DNA of 64,000 nucleotides from Denticeps clupeoides (taxonomy: Eukaryota; Chordata; Actinopteri; Clupeiformes; Denticipitidae), in NCBI RefSeq assembly GCF_900700375.1, contig NC_041716.1:13242306-13306305 (forward strand), in the 5' to 3' direction. Position numbers and translations under genes: made by a program. Position 1 is the first letter of the stretch. Each line of letters begins with the position of its first letter. The notes below the pieces were generated by a model. The model worked only from the letters and a program-made list of their open reading frames with translations. It did no database searches and was not told where the DNA came from. This document shows, one piece after another, positions 27,147 through 39,504 of this stretch.

Positions 27147-30100
27147 ATGAGCGGTCCCTCGCAGGCGGTGCTCGGGTCAGCGGCCAGAGCAGATGGCGGC
27201 GACTGGAGCGTCGGCGGCAGTGGCCCCTGGCTCTTGGCTGCGCTGCTGACCCTCATCATCTTGATGACGGCGTGCGGGAACGTTCTGCTCATCGCCCTCG
27301 TGTTTGCCCAGCGCTCCCTGCGCTGCACGTCCAACTGCTTCCTGGTGTCCTTGTTCCTGTCGGACCTGATGGTGTCGGTGGTGGTGATGCCACCGGCCAT
27401 GCTCAACGTGCTCTGTGGGGCTTGGGTGCTGTGGGTGGACTTCTGCCCCGTGTGGCTGTGCTTTGACGTGATGTGCTGCAGCGCCTCTATCCTGAACCTG
27501 TGCGTCATCAGCCTGGACCGCTACCTGCTCATCATCTCACCGCTGCGCTACAAGCAACGCATGACCCCACCCCGGGCACTGCTGCTGGTGGGTGGAGCCT
27601 GGGGCCTGGCTGCCCTCACCTCCTTTCTGCCAATTAAGATGGACTGGCACAGCCTGGGCCAAAGAGATGCCAACACCACCTCCCTGGGCCTGGGCCCACA
27701 CTACCCACCCTCCTACTTCCATCAGCTCCCGTCCACGGGCGGCCCATCTGTGCAGTGCCGCCTGCGGGTCACGCTGCCCTTTGCCCTGGTGGCCACCTGC
27801 CTGACCTTCTTCCTACCGTCCACGGCGATCTGCTTCACCTACTGCCGCATCCTGCTGGCCGCTCGGCGACAGGCCAGGCAGGTGGCCGCTCTCACACACC
27901 CGCCGTACCCTCAGCATTCACCCGACCAGCCGTTCCACCCGCCCTCGCCCGGCCACGCCCAAGATGGAGACGACTACAGCCAGGCAGACCCCCCAGCGTC
28001 ACGCCACGCACCGGTGAGAACAGGAATCAGGTAGAGTTTATCCAGGCAGGTCAGAGTACTGTATTGGCCCAAATGTAAGGAATGTAGAAGACCCCCCTTT
28101 TAACAAGACTAATTAAAACATTCGTTACACAATACTGTATTTTGCACCATCGCCCCAAATTCAGTTTTTGGTTAGACCCAGAATGTAAGATGGCACCACC
28201 TATTTGGGCCAAATAGGGTAAGTACAGATTAGAGGACAAAGCCCAACTGAACCAGAACCCAAACAGCGGGAATCTGGAAGAAGGGAAGACGGGCAGTACT
28301 AATGAGCAGTGCGAATCTGCGGCTGACAGAGCTCCTTTGTGCGTCAGCTTGCGGATCTGTGTGTGCGTTTCGCACGTGTGGTGCTTGTCTCCGGGCACTG
28401 GCCTTGCCACTGTGCGCTCAATCGTCCCCGCTTTCCAAATGAAGTGCCAATGTGCAACTGCCCTTCACTACATGAAAGCAACAGCATCTGAATAGTGAGA
28501 TGTCATGAAGTTTGAGACATAAAGAAAGTCTAAAATGCCTTTGATAAGCAGCGAGTGCATATGCTAAAGGTCTGTGCGCGGCTATTGTTAGGCTGTACTG
28601 AAGGACAAAGGCAACGGTATAACAAGAGACCTTATTTTTGCGGGCTACCGCTTTCAACTGAAGGTTGTCGTGAGTTGCAGATTATAAGGAGGCACTCTAT
28701 AATAACTTCTCATAGGTTGCAGCTTTACACATACAGGAAGACATGCTGACATGGTGTGGGTCCAATTGAAGAGACATAGAAGAATCCCCCCTCGGTCAAG
28801 TGAAGTGAGCTTTATTTTCCTTTCAGCTGCACACAGGTTAGACAGTACAGTGAAACGTAATTTCTCTGGAACCATGAGCTACATATAACATTAAGACAAA
28901 GTAACATACTGACATAAAGTGTGACAGAAAAATGGGGCTAGACAACAAAAATGACGGTGATAGTGCCAAACCAGTGAAAGGAGTGCAGTGTATGGTAAGG
29001 TGCCAAGTAGTGCACCCTCTAGTCTGGCTGTCCACATAATTGTCCTGGCACCCGGGCTTGGGGCCAGCACCAAGAAATACACTGACATCAATACAAAGTA
29101 ATCACCTTTATCCCATGATGAAACATTTCGATCTTGATGGGATCAGTGGGATTGTTGACAGCAGCCTCACTGACTGGCTGATGAGTCCAACAATGGTGTA
29201 AATAAGATGAATGAAACACCAGATTTGAACCAGACTTGCTGTAACAGAGTACCGATATATGGCATGGTGCACTATGCTTAGCAATCAATAGTTTATGCTA
29301 TGTTCTCCTCCATTTTATAAAAAACATCACTTAAGTGTCTCACTATTTCAGAAATAATTTCACATAAAAAGTGCTGAGTGGATAGTAAACTAATAATTTC
29401 AAATCAGTCCTTTCTTGTTTGCATTAATTTATTTGTGTGAACAAACTATTTTATGGCATTTGTACTCTCCACTGACAATGTTTTGGTGCCAGGAAAATAT
29501 GGTCCTTAATATTAAGCCTCATTTGTTACATGTCTTTTCATTCCATCATCACAGTATGTATGCATGCTGTTTTATGTCATTTAAACCAGCGCTCTGCATT
29601 GCTTTCATAACTGTGCACTTCATAACTGTGCACAATGCTTTCATAACTGTGACTTCCATACATTGGTGCTCTGTAATTCTTTTTTTGTCACCATACCATT
29701 GAAATCCATCCCATGTCACATTCCTCAATGCAGTAAAAGCCCTTTCTCCTGCAGTTGTCAGTGAACAGCGAGAGAAGGCTGGCACACAGGCAGGGCAGGA
29801 GGGCAGTGAAGGCCAGTCTGACACTGGGTGTCCTTCTGGGCCTGTTCTTCAGCGCGTGGCTGCCCTTCTTCATCACCAACATGGCACAGGTCAGTACCAG
29901 CAGGGCACGGGTCAACGGTACCATTCCACAGGTCAATGCGAACATTGCCAAGTCAGCACTCATCACTGATGTGTGTGTGTGTGTCATTTTTTATTTATAT
30001 ATATATATATATATAAAAAAAAATAAAAAATATATATATGGCGCTTAAGCATATACAGTCAAGCATATACAGTTAATTATTCATAGCAAATTGTCACAGT

Positions 30101-32109
30101 CTCTGGGAACATCCAAAGCTCTATACCATTCCAAATAGTCCAACCTGTTCTAAAGCATCCCAATTACCCTGATTAATTGGGAACAACTGTTTTAATCAAC
30201 TCAGCAGGTGAAAAACAGCAGCTCTGTGCAGCTGGTTTGTGGACAGTTATGGATAAGACAAAGGAGCTCAGTGAGGACCTGCGGCTGCCCACAAGTCAGT
30301 AAAGGTCTACGAGGCCATATCTAAATGTTCAAGTTCCAGTGGCTACAGTGCAAAGTATTATTAAAAAATAAAATATGTTCACTGTGTAAAATCTCAGAGG
30401 ACATGGTAGGAAGCCAAAAGCAGGATAGTGAGAGGATCACGATCAGGGCCATCGTGGTGAATCTGGGCTCTGCTGGTCACAAGGCACAGTCCAACGGACA
30501 CTGAACACTGCTGTTTTCCATGGGCGCAGACCAAGGAGGACGCCACTTCTCCAGTTGCACATAAAAGCCCGCTTGGCCTTTGCAAATGATCATCTGGACA
30601 AAGAAAAAGACTTCTGGTCTCCTGTGTTATGGTCAAAACAAAAAAATGAAACAAAAATGTAATTGTTTGGCCACAATGATGTTTCCTTCATCATTAGCAT
30701 AAAAAAGGAGAAGTCTCCAACCCCAAGAACACCATCCCCACTGTCAAACGTGGTGGTGGGAACCTAATGTTTTCAGCCAATGGTCCAGCACAGTGAAAAA
30801 AAGAGCAATACCCAAAATTCTCAACAAAAACATCAGGGAGTTTGCAGAGAAACATGGCCTTGGGCACAAATGGACATTTCAGTACGACAACGACCCAAAA
30901 CACACAGCAAAAGTAGTGAAGAAATGGTTAGCAGACAAGAACCCTGCCAGAGAACTAACTTAAATCCAGTGGAGGGATCTAAACAACAAGGTGAGGGAGA
31001 CATCCATGTCATTTCTGGTCGACATAAAATTTGCCAGGGGTATGAATATTTCTGGGCTTGACTGTATGTGTGTAAAGGTGATGTATGTATGCATGTATGT
31101 ATATATATTCCTGCAGGTTCATATTAATTTATATGACATCACACTGCTTATTAAACGTATGAAAAGTAGAATAATAACTGTGTTTCATTTTGTAAATTTA
31201 TACACATTATAAATGTAACTGTAAACAAAGGGAACTTTGTTATTATCATACCTATTAGCTACAAATTATAGAATTTTTTTTTTTCCCTAAACCAGTGGAA
31301 GTTACCGATACTGCGCATTCTGCACTTTGTATTTCTGGATTCATTAGCTTTCTGCCTGACATATTTTACCAGAAGCGAGGCTGGAAATGAATGTTAAGTT
31401 GAAGAAACAGCTATTTAATTTTGCATCCCCTCATGAGGACAAATCTCTTCAAATAACCTGTGCAAAAAGATGCACTCAAGGACAAATTAATATGACAAAT
31501 GAGAAGAGGGATTTTTTTCTTTATCTTCATCAGTAAGTACACCATTTTGCTCTTCTGTTTTCATCTCCCATCTGCGTCCCCCTTTTGACTCACAAAATGC
31601 AGCAGAGGGGTCTTTGTTGCCCCCTCCCCCATCCCACTCTCAGCCAATGTGCTGAGTGATTGCGCCCCGATTTGTGCCCAGCCTTTCCCTCCCCCTTGTG
31701 TCAACAGGCTGTCTGCGCCCGTCTCTAAGCCTTGTTTGTGTTCTCATGCCAGGCTGTGTGTGAGTGTGTGCCCCCCACGCTCTTCGATGCCATCACCTGG
31801 TTGGGCTACTGCAACAGCACCATTAACCCCATCATCTACCCCCTCTTCATGCGAGACTTCAAACGAGCCCTGGGGCGTCTGCTGCCTTGTTGCTCCTCCT
31901 CCCAGTCGCCACGGCGACCCTCACCCAACCTGTCGCTCTCATTGCGGAACTCTGGCGAGCCTCGCCTGCCTTCTGAACCCCCCTCGCTCACTTCTGACCC
32001 TCCCCAGCCCCACGCTACGGCCACGGATGCGGTAAACCTACTCGACACTGAGCAGGCCCGCATTGAGCTGCCGCTGCTCCTTCCCAACCAGGTCGACAAA
32101 TTGGACTGA
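27147..32109 (+). CDS. htr6: 5-hydroxytryptamine receptor 6 (Gs-coupled GPCR)
   Basis: Exons 27147-28013, 29755-29889 and 31753-32109, phase 0 at both introns, 452 residues (human 440). Seven membrane helices are visible. TM2 has [11 protein letters not shown] (Asp73, position 2.50). TM3 has [19 protein letters not shown], with Asp107 (3.32) the amine-binding residue, then DRY at 124-126. TM5 is in the exon 1 tail, TM6 (FFSAWLPFF) in exon 2, and TM7 ([12 protein letters not shown]) in exon 3. The third intracellular loop is split by intron 1, and ARXXHRQ-RKALKASLTLG-like wording just before TM6 matches HTR6. HTR6 raises cAMP in neurons and is found in primary cilia. The C-terminal tail is Ser/Pro-rich. 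A poly(A) signal AATAAA lies at 32336-32341. Intron 2 contains a Tc1-like transposon. Confidence 0.97.
28796..28985. repeat. Unclassified dispersed repeat in htr6 intron 1
   Basis: The stretch beginning GTGAAGTGAGCTTTATTTTCC and continuing through CAGCTGCACACAGGTTAGACAGTACAGTGAAACG resembles a fish interspersed repeat I recognise from wording alone. I cannot assign a family or exact ends; no target-site duplication was found. Confidence 0.35.
30054..31066 (+). mobile_element. Degenerate Tc1-like transposon in htr6 intron 2
   Basis: The ends are matching inverted repeats (TACAGTCAAGC at 30054 and GCTTGACTGTA ending at 31066), starting and ending in TA as Tc1/mariner elements do. The interior has scattered transposase-like stretches (around 30530-30600, 30715-30770 and 30840-30960, including a lysine/asparagine-rich NLNPVE at the right end), but no frame runs through; stops and frame changes break it, so it cannot code for a working transposase. 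About 1.0 kb, shorter than intact Tc1 elements (about 1.6 kb). Confidence 0.85.
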
Positions 32110-32550
32110 GCCGCGAGCAAACGGACGGGCTGCGCTACGGCAGCCAGGGCACGGCAGGAGGACAGACTGGCTGAACGCTGAAGCCTGTACGAGTGCCGGC
32201 GTTGCCAAATCGCTGAGGGGGTGGTGTGAGGAAGAATCCAGGCCGACCGGGAGGGAGGTGGGCGAACAGACAACTTGAGATCTGCAAGGGATCATCTGCA
32301 CTCTCGTTATTACCATAACAACCATCAGACACACAAATAAAGGCAGACAGGGGAAAATTAGAAAGCATCAAGGACGAGCTTAATTACCACAGTCATGGTC
32401 TGTAATTCGGCAAACTGTGCCTTCAGTATGGCGGACACTAACAGATCATATATTTCAGCAGAAACGACACTTCCCAGATTTTACAGGAACATTGTTCTGT
32501 CATTGTGATCCAGGAATAAATTAAGATACCAGCCCTGAATTTTGGCTGAA

Positions 32551-35500
32551 TTAATGAATATTGCTATCGTCTGTAGATGTTTCGAAAGTAAGTTCAGACA
32601 CTGGGCAGCGGTGCAAATGTGATGAATCTGAAGGTTTGTCATTGGGCAGTCTGTCATGTGCCTTGTGTTTACTGTTCAAGTGGTGTGTGTGTTCGGTTGT
32701 CCAGTGCGTGGTGTCCCAGTCCCATGTGTCCTCAGTGTCTCTGTCCTCGTCCAAGTTGGACTCTTCAGTCTTTTGAGGGCTGTGCACACCACTGTCAGCT
32801 TTCAGACCTTCAGAAATACTGTCAGGCTCAGTAAGGGAGTCCAACAGATCTGAGATGTCAGGGATGTCCCAGCCGTCCTCCTCTAACTCTCTGGGTGGAG
32901 AAACCTCCCTGGCTGTTGTACTCAAATCCTGACCAGACTCTGGCTCACATAGATGTTCGTTCTGTGAAGATTTCCTTATTGGATTTGCCAAGGGTCCTCC
33001 TTTAGCCAGCGTGTCAGGTTGCTTGGAGTGTGTGCCCGCCCCGTCACGTGTGGGCCAACCCACCGCCACCAGAATTGTGTCCATCTGACGCATGTAGTCG
33101 AGGTGACCTTTGACCTACAAAATTAATTTCACAAGAGGGGTGTGGGTGAAAATCTGTGAAAAGCTAGTTTCTCACTGTATTTCTGTTTGGTCTTTGTGCG
33201 GCACTTTCATAAAATGTTCAGCATCTCATCTGCAGTCTCCTTATTCATCCACTGTGGATGCTTTGGTCAATTGTATTCTCGCACATAAATAATATCGCTA
33301 CATTGAATAATTTCCTAAATGTCTAGCACGATGTGTCAGTCTAATTGAGATAAAGGCTCTTGTGTGGTATTATACGTTTGCTTTTTACACAGCCACATTC
33401 ACACCTGAATGCTTCTTTTTGTACTCGGTGAGATATTTTATGGTTTCCATGAAACCTTGTGTCAGAGCCAGACTGGATAGAACTGAGTGGAGGCGCAGCG
33501 AGATCAGAGCAAATCTCTTTTATGTGAAACAAATAAAATGAAATTCAATCAAATCTAGTTTATCCTATATTAGTACCAGATTCAACTTTAATTTTCCTTT
33601 CTATTGACATTCATATTAAAAAGTCCAGATTTCCACTGTTATCCCTTATTCTATTACTAACATGGTTTTATGTTTACAAGGTCGCTTAGCCATTCAGAAA
33701 ATTCACGTGACTAAGACCATGAACCCGCCTAAGGATTATCCAACGAATGGCTTACAATAACAGAATTATCAGAAGAGTGAAATGTGCTGTAAATATACCT
33801 ACAAAACGTGCTCAAAGTACAAAAACACTTTGAACAGTAGGCATGACTGTGTAATACTCTGACAATTCACATATATAATGACAATTTATATATTATTAAA
33901 TGCCTTTGGTGTTCCTCAAGGTCCTGCTTACAGCCCACTGTCGGTCCAGTCATGTCGGGTCATCTGATGTTACAACAGACTGATGATACAAGGCTTGTAA
34001 ACTGTATTAACTGTCCGAGCTGAACGGGATATATTTAAGAGCAGTGTGAATTAAGTGTAATACTATTCTTATCCAATTAATACTACCCCACTTATACATA
34101 TTTGAAGCTAATATACTTTTTAAAACTGCCTATTCCGGCTCATTGGTGTGCCATATGTTATTTTTAATGTCTTGAGCCGTCTTGCAGTGATACTGACTTA
34201 CCACTGATGACAGGTCAACATTGATTATCCGATGATTGCTCAGACTGATCGGCTGCAGGCCAGCTACAGACAGCTGGACCGATGAGCTTCGATACAGAAA
34301 GCCCAGAAGCCAGTCCCCTCTAAAGAAAGACCAAATGAGCTATCATCACCCTGTAGTCACCTCACACAATTACCCACAATTCTTCACCACCCCACCTGCA
34401 GTAGCCATTCACAATCCTTCCAGCGACAACCCTGGACAGCCTCTCCCACGCCTTGTCTGAGCCATCCACAGGAGCTCCGAGAAGTATCACGTCCTCCACA
34501 ACACCTTCTCCACCTGGGATTAATGAGAACAGCATTTGTCTCCAAAAGGTCAGCCTGCCATTCTCAGCACACTTTCTGTGAGAGAGAAGCCACTCATTCT
34601 GACACGGAGATCTGGCAGACTCCATAGTTCCCCAGAGTCTCAGGAGGATGCTAAGTCTTTACTTGTGCTTTTCAACCGGGCTGCTAAAGTCCAGTGCTTT
34701 TGTGTTAGCGAGAAATGCACCCACCCTGGTCGTTTGCCAGCTCCTGTAAGCAGAAGTAGATAACTCTTGCTCCAAGGCTGAATCCAATTAGACTAACAGG
34801 TCGCTTCCCCTTTATTGAGCACAAAAAAGAAAAGAAAAGAAAGGATCCATTAACACACAGTATTGCTCTCGCCATTAGCATGTATGTGCTCCATGCACTT
34901 ATACCTGAGGATATGCAAATCAAAAAGGTAATTATTGCCCTCAGAGCTGCAGGGAGATGAGCACGCAAAAGATTGCTCGGCAGGGATTTATTCATAGAGA
35001 GAGTTATTATGCCACTTGGTTTCTAATAGCTTCCTTAAGCGATGCACAAAGGAACAAAACAGCGCGGCCGCCCACCTTGTGCTTACCTGCTGCCTGCTGC
35101 GGAGCACCTGTGCCAGGTGTTTTCCCACCTCGGCGGAGCGACTCAGACAAACACCCCATGGATTGTCAATGACACTCGCAACGGCCAGCAGGGAGGCAGG
35201 CCATGTAAGTGCGGTCACGATTCCTGCAGTGAGATTCAGAGATTTAGTGGCGAGTGGTGCGGCACAGACGGCAGCAGTAAGCGCATGGCCGCGATATCTT
35301 GAGAAGAGCGTACCACAAAGCGAGAACACAGCGGCGCAGGATCATGTGCAATGCAACGGTACTTGGTAAAATGTTGGACCATTTGGTGCCCTCCGCGATC
35401 CAATACGCATTTCATTTTGAAATTGGTCCAGACAAATTGGATAGGCAACTATATCGAAAACTCTTTAACAGACCTATCGTGAAAGATAGAAACATGAAAA

Positions 35501-38500
35501 AAAGTACAGAACAATACTCTAAACGAGTGAGCTGAGTATTCATGAAACTACTGACTTGTTGTACAGTGATATTCATACAGTAAGTGGTGGTTTAGTGAGT
35601 AAGGAAGCAAAGCAGGTTGTGGGCTCAAATCCCGAACCTCACTAAGCCAGTAAGGGTACACATTTCGCTGCAAGCACCATGCGCTGTGCTGCACTTTCAC
35701 ATCATACTGAGTTGTGTAGTATGCATTACAGTGCATACCACTATATAGTGGTACTACTGCAGTCAAAACTCACAAATAACTGTCCACAACTGTCCACATG
35801 CATATCGCAGAAGAAACGGTTTCTAATGTTGTACGAATTATGTGTGAAGTGAAAGTGATCAATTGTCACATGAGACACACAATAAATGTGTCCTCTGCTT
35901 TTAACCCATCCCGTGAGGAAGCAGTGGGAGCAATATGAGTGGATGGTACTTTGCTCAAGGGGACCTCAGTGACCTTTTGATTACAATTTCCCCACTGTTG
36001 CACTTGCTGATGTAGTGTGGTCCTCAACATCGCACTCGATCACCATACTCATGATTTTGTGATAAAACGAAGGGCAATGCTGTGCATGTGCGCTACATGC
36101 ACACGGTCCCTACCTGACAGCACAGTGTATTTCAAAGCCTCCTGGGCCACCATGCTGACCAACCCATCCACAATGGAGTCAAGAGCGGAGCCCAGATCTC
36201 GCAGGTAGCGCGACTCCCATACCAGGCAGTACTGCTCACCGCAGGCACCAAGGCTGCTCCACGGACCCTGGAAAGAGCCTGTCCGCACACCCATACAAAA
36301 GTACATTAACGAACGGCCTATATTCTGTTTAGGACAACTAATGAAATTGGTTTGTCCTGAATATTTGGAAGCGATTACATGGAACTAATCTTCTTCATAG
36401 ATTAAAAAATCTTTAAAGAGCTCATTATAGAGTGCTAGTAGAGAGTAAAATTTGCTTACTGTATTTGCCGCTGCACAGCCAGCCAGTCACTGCTAACGTA
36501 ACATGAAGGTGCTTCCCTGTACTCAGTGGCAGGAACTCAAACTCCTCAATGGCACCCACACGCTTGTTCATCTTGTAACCTGAGATTATTTGATTGAAAA
36601 AATTCAGGAGCATTGTGATTGGACAGTCTTGTCTTCATCTTTATAGAAAAGTATGTGGTATGTGGTTTAGTGTCCACTATGCACAATAATTGCATAAATT
36701 ATGCAATGTTTTATAGATTCACATATATGTTCCTTATATAACTGCATATAATCTCGACAGAAATATAACAATGTCCTAAAAACAGTTTATACAATTAAAG
36801 AGTGATTTAGATTCACTTAATACAGGTATGGTGTTATGGGAGGGTTTAAAGTTTACCTCTCCCTGCTATGACACCTTCTATATAATTAAGATTAAGGGAT
36901 ATTTCCCGCAATGGCAATGTCAGAGACCAATATTAGCTGAGATTACCAGTCAATCCAGCACCAGCAGCACCAAAGAGTGAAGCCATAATAGCGATGCCCG
37001 TCGCTGACCCAAGAACTGCAGCCCCACCAGCACCCAACACAGCTCCAGCTCCAGCAGCAACAAAGGGAGCTGCCAGGCCACCAGTCACACCTGATGCACA
37101 CAAACACATGCATATTTGCACAGTACCGTATAGCTATACAGTATATAGCTGATGTTCAGAAAAAGAGGCACAATGCACATGTGATGTGAAAAGCGTGGTA
37201 GTAGCCTAGTGGGTAACACACTCGCCTATGAACCAGAAGACCCAGGTTCAAATCCCACTTACTACCATTGTGTCCCTAAGCAAGACACTTAACCCTGAGT
37301 TGCTCCAGGGGGGGACTGTCCCTGTAACTACTGATCGTAAGTCGCTCTGGATAAGAGCATCTGGTAAATGCTGTAAATGTAAATGCAAAGCATTTACTCA
37401 GTGCTCCCTCGTGTTCTACAGCTATGCTTAACCAACACTCACCAATCACGGTACCTCCGCCTACAGTGGCCAGGCCAATTAGCAGGTAGCGCCGCAACTT
37501 TCTCCCTCTCTCCTTCCTACGTCTCCGAGATGACTCTTCCCTGTAGGGGAAAAAAATGGAAGTGATGGAAATATGTGGTGGCTAGGACAAAGTTCTTCAT
37601 TTCGATAACCCAACAGTAAACCAATCTACACCCAAAGAGTGCAAAACCACAGAGGATGCAGGGAACCAAAATACTTACACCAGCTGCAGACCCGGGTTGA
37701 CCGCATTGCAACAAGAGAGAGAGCAGCATGTTGAAATTATTGAAATATTTATGAAATTAACTCTACTGTTTTAAAAGTGAGCACATACACCCCAAAATAA
37801 CAAGAGCTAGCTCAAAGTCAATGTTCAATGCAATGTTCATTCAGAATAACTTTGCATTTGGTTGTAGTAAAACACACACTTTAAACAAGCACTGTAAATT
37901 AGAGGGACGGGGTCCTCGGGGGTGGTTTTGTCACTGTGAGGTGTGTTGTAGCGGGGTGACAAGAGAAGAATATAAGAATATATGCATCAGTAAGACTCGC
38001 TCCTGCTCATACTCACTCGCTCTCCTCTCCTCTCTCGCTCAGTTGCTCTCCCAGGGTCTCCTCAAACTCTTCCAGCTGCTGTGGAGTGACACGCAACAGG
38101 CAGCTCACGTGTCGAGCCAGAACTCGGGCTCTAGCGTCATACTGACCTGGGTGGAAGGTTAAGAGAGTTGGGGGAACAATCCGGTCCTGTTTGGCTGTTT
38201 AGTTTGTAAATTAACCATGATGCAAACGTACCGTCTTTCACTGCAAAAGACACCAGGTCCTATGAAAGGAGAAAGAGAGATTATTATATAGTTGCAGAGA
38301 TGCACATCCACACAGATGTTCCCTCACCTGAGTGATGGGCATTGCCCCTGGACAAAGTAATGGCTCAGCGTGCAGAATGGACAGGAAGGTGTCGGACCCC
38401 TCAAAGCCCAGCCCAGACAGGAACGCCCCCATCACGGGCATCACAGACTCATCCAGGCCCAGCCAGCACACCAAGCTTTCCAAAAAGGTCTCGCGGAAAC

Positions 38501-39504
38501 ACCTACAAACACACGTCATTTATCAGAGCGCTCCGTTTTAGATATGGGCTACTCCAGGAGTAAGGGCTACTCATGGTCCGCAATTCAACACCTCTGATCA
38601 GGTCCAGGAAATAGCTGACCCAGGGACACACCACAAAGTCCAGCATAGGCAAACCGGCCTGGCTCACTGAGCTGTCTGCCAATCACAGCATCCGATCCTG
38701 AAAGGTTGTGATCGGGCTCCCCGGCTTTGGCTCCCCCAGGATCTGTTGGAAGGAATCTTAACTTAACATTCACTCTTAATTTACACCAGTACAAGTCATG
38801 ATTATTATAAAATTTTTTATCCCTATTTGTTGTATTTGACTGTATTTATCTTAGGTATATCTGAGTGTCCTTTTATGCCTGTACAGCACTTTGGTGCACT
38901 GGTACCACTGTTGAAGTGCTTTAGAAATAAAGTTGACTTGACTAAACCCCCACACTCACCGGTAGCCTGGTTAAGGTACGACTGGAACCTTCATTCCAAC
39001 ATTTTGGCTGTAAGAACCGCAATAGAGGATGTGTTTATCGGCTGCAACGACGCCGCTGGTCGACGTGGGTCCTTCACCCAAAAGCCGTCTGGCAACAGTT
39101 GCAAAATACTTCCCAACACCCCCCCCAAGGGTGGAATGAAGTGCATCTCGCCCACGGCCACGGAGAGAATTATTATGGCACGATAAACCAGAATACAGAT
39201 CCGACGTCAGCAGTCAGACCACCCGAGCGTCTAAAATCTCCGAACAGCGACCGGTCCACGGAGCAGGAGTTGATTCGTCGCTTAAAGTGGCGGCGGTTTG
39301 TCCGTCGTGGCGCTCATTTTTGCTAACATGCGAGATTTGTCGCCAGAAACGTGTGCGTCGCGCTGGCCGGACGCATTAACAGCTGGACGAGCTGCTCTGA
39401 AGGAAAGAGCCCCCAAAAGCACAAAAAGCTCGTCGCCACTCACGAGTAAAGACAGTACCTGGGTTTAACTTGGGGAACGAGCGTGTCCCGCTGGAAGAAC
39501 TCAT
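32551..39504 (-). CDS. tmco4: Transmembrane and coiled-coil domain-containing protein 4
   Basis: DUF726-family protein with an alpha/beta-hydrolase-like C-terminal half; biochemical role poorly known. Exons: 39444-39504, 38592-38742, 38328-38502, 38232-38259, 38017-38146, 37443-37540, 36947-37090, 36460-36579, 36114-36278, 35087-35223, 34725-34809, 34396-34513, 34202-34319, 32551-33114. Phases close to 697 residues (human 634). Visible: RFAYAGLCGVSLGQLFP near the N-terminus, a Glu-rich then basic stretch, YLLIGLATVGGG followed by a long Gly/Ala-rich membrane segment (AAPFVAAGAGAVLGAGG), YKMNKRVGAIEEFEFLPL, and GFSLGARV, a GxSxG nucleophile-elbow motif. The last exon is a long, acidic, Ser/Thr-rich tail that accounts for most of the extra length. 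I chose the exon 1 donor GTGAGT at 39443; the nearby GTACTG donor would break the frame. The gene ends tail-to-tail with htr6. Confidence 0.95.
33900..34015 (+). repeat. Possible LINE reverse-transcriptase remnant
   Basis: GGTGTTCCTCAAGGTCCTGC could encode the G-V-P-Q-G motif of non-LTR reverse transcriptases, and GACTGATGATACA about 75 bases later resembles the YADDT motif of the same domain. The copy is too short and diverged to be sure. It lies in the last intron of tmco4. Confidence 0.3.
35583..35996. repeat. Two SINE family A remnants in tmco4 intron 9
   Basis: One remnant at 35583-35702 reads on the plus strand (AGTGGTGGTTTAGTGAGTAAGG head, box B as GGCTCAAATCC), and a second at 35846-35996 reads on the minus strand (GTCCTCTGCTTTTAACCCATC). 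Both are more diverged than the 25.6 kb copy. Confidence 0.65.
37196..37385 (+). repeat. SINE family B, best-preserved copy
   Basis: tRNA-like head (GGTAGTAGCCTAGTGGGTAAC, with box B as GGTTCAAATCC), a body with GACACTTAACCCTGAG, and the tail GTCGCTCTGGATAAGAGCATCTG followed by TGTAAATGTAAATG. This tail wording is shared by several widespread fish SINEs. It lies in tmco4 intron 6, in opposite orientation to the gene. Confidence 0.88.
38862..38943 (+). repeat. LINE 3' tail fragment, L2-like
   Basis: CCTGTACAGCACTTTGGTGCACTG followed by AGTGCTTTAGAAATAAAGTTGACTTGACT resembles the 3' end of fish L2-type LINEs, including the short terminal GACTT repeats. It is 5'-truncated. Located in tmco4 intron 1. 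Confidence 0.6.

Noticed and set aside
26669-27508. A 279-codon minus-strand open frame across the htr6 start
   Set aside because: It is antisense to htr6 exon 1 and its GC-rich leader, low in complexity (Pro, Ser, Arg), with repeats produced by the 27-base duplication.
38935-39010. Possible extra tmco4 exon between exons 1 and 2
   Set aside because: It has acceptable splice-like ends, but every joining phase either hits a stop or breaks the exon 2 frame.
39444-39470. Alternative tmco4 exon 1 donor at GTACTG (39458)
   Set aside because: It leaves phase 2, which meets a stop codon in exon 2; the GTGAGT at 39443 leaves phase 1 and keeps the frame open.
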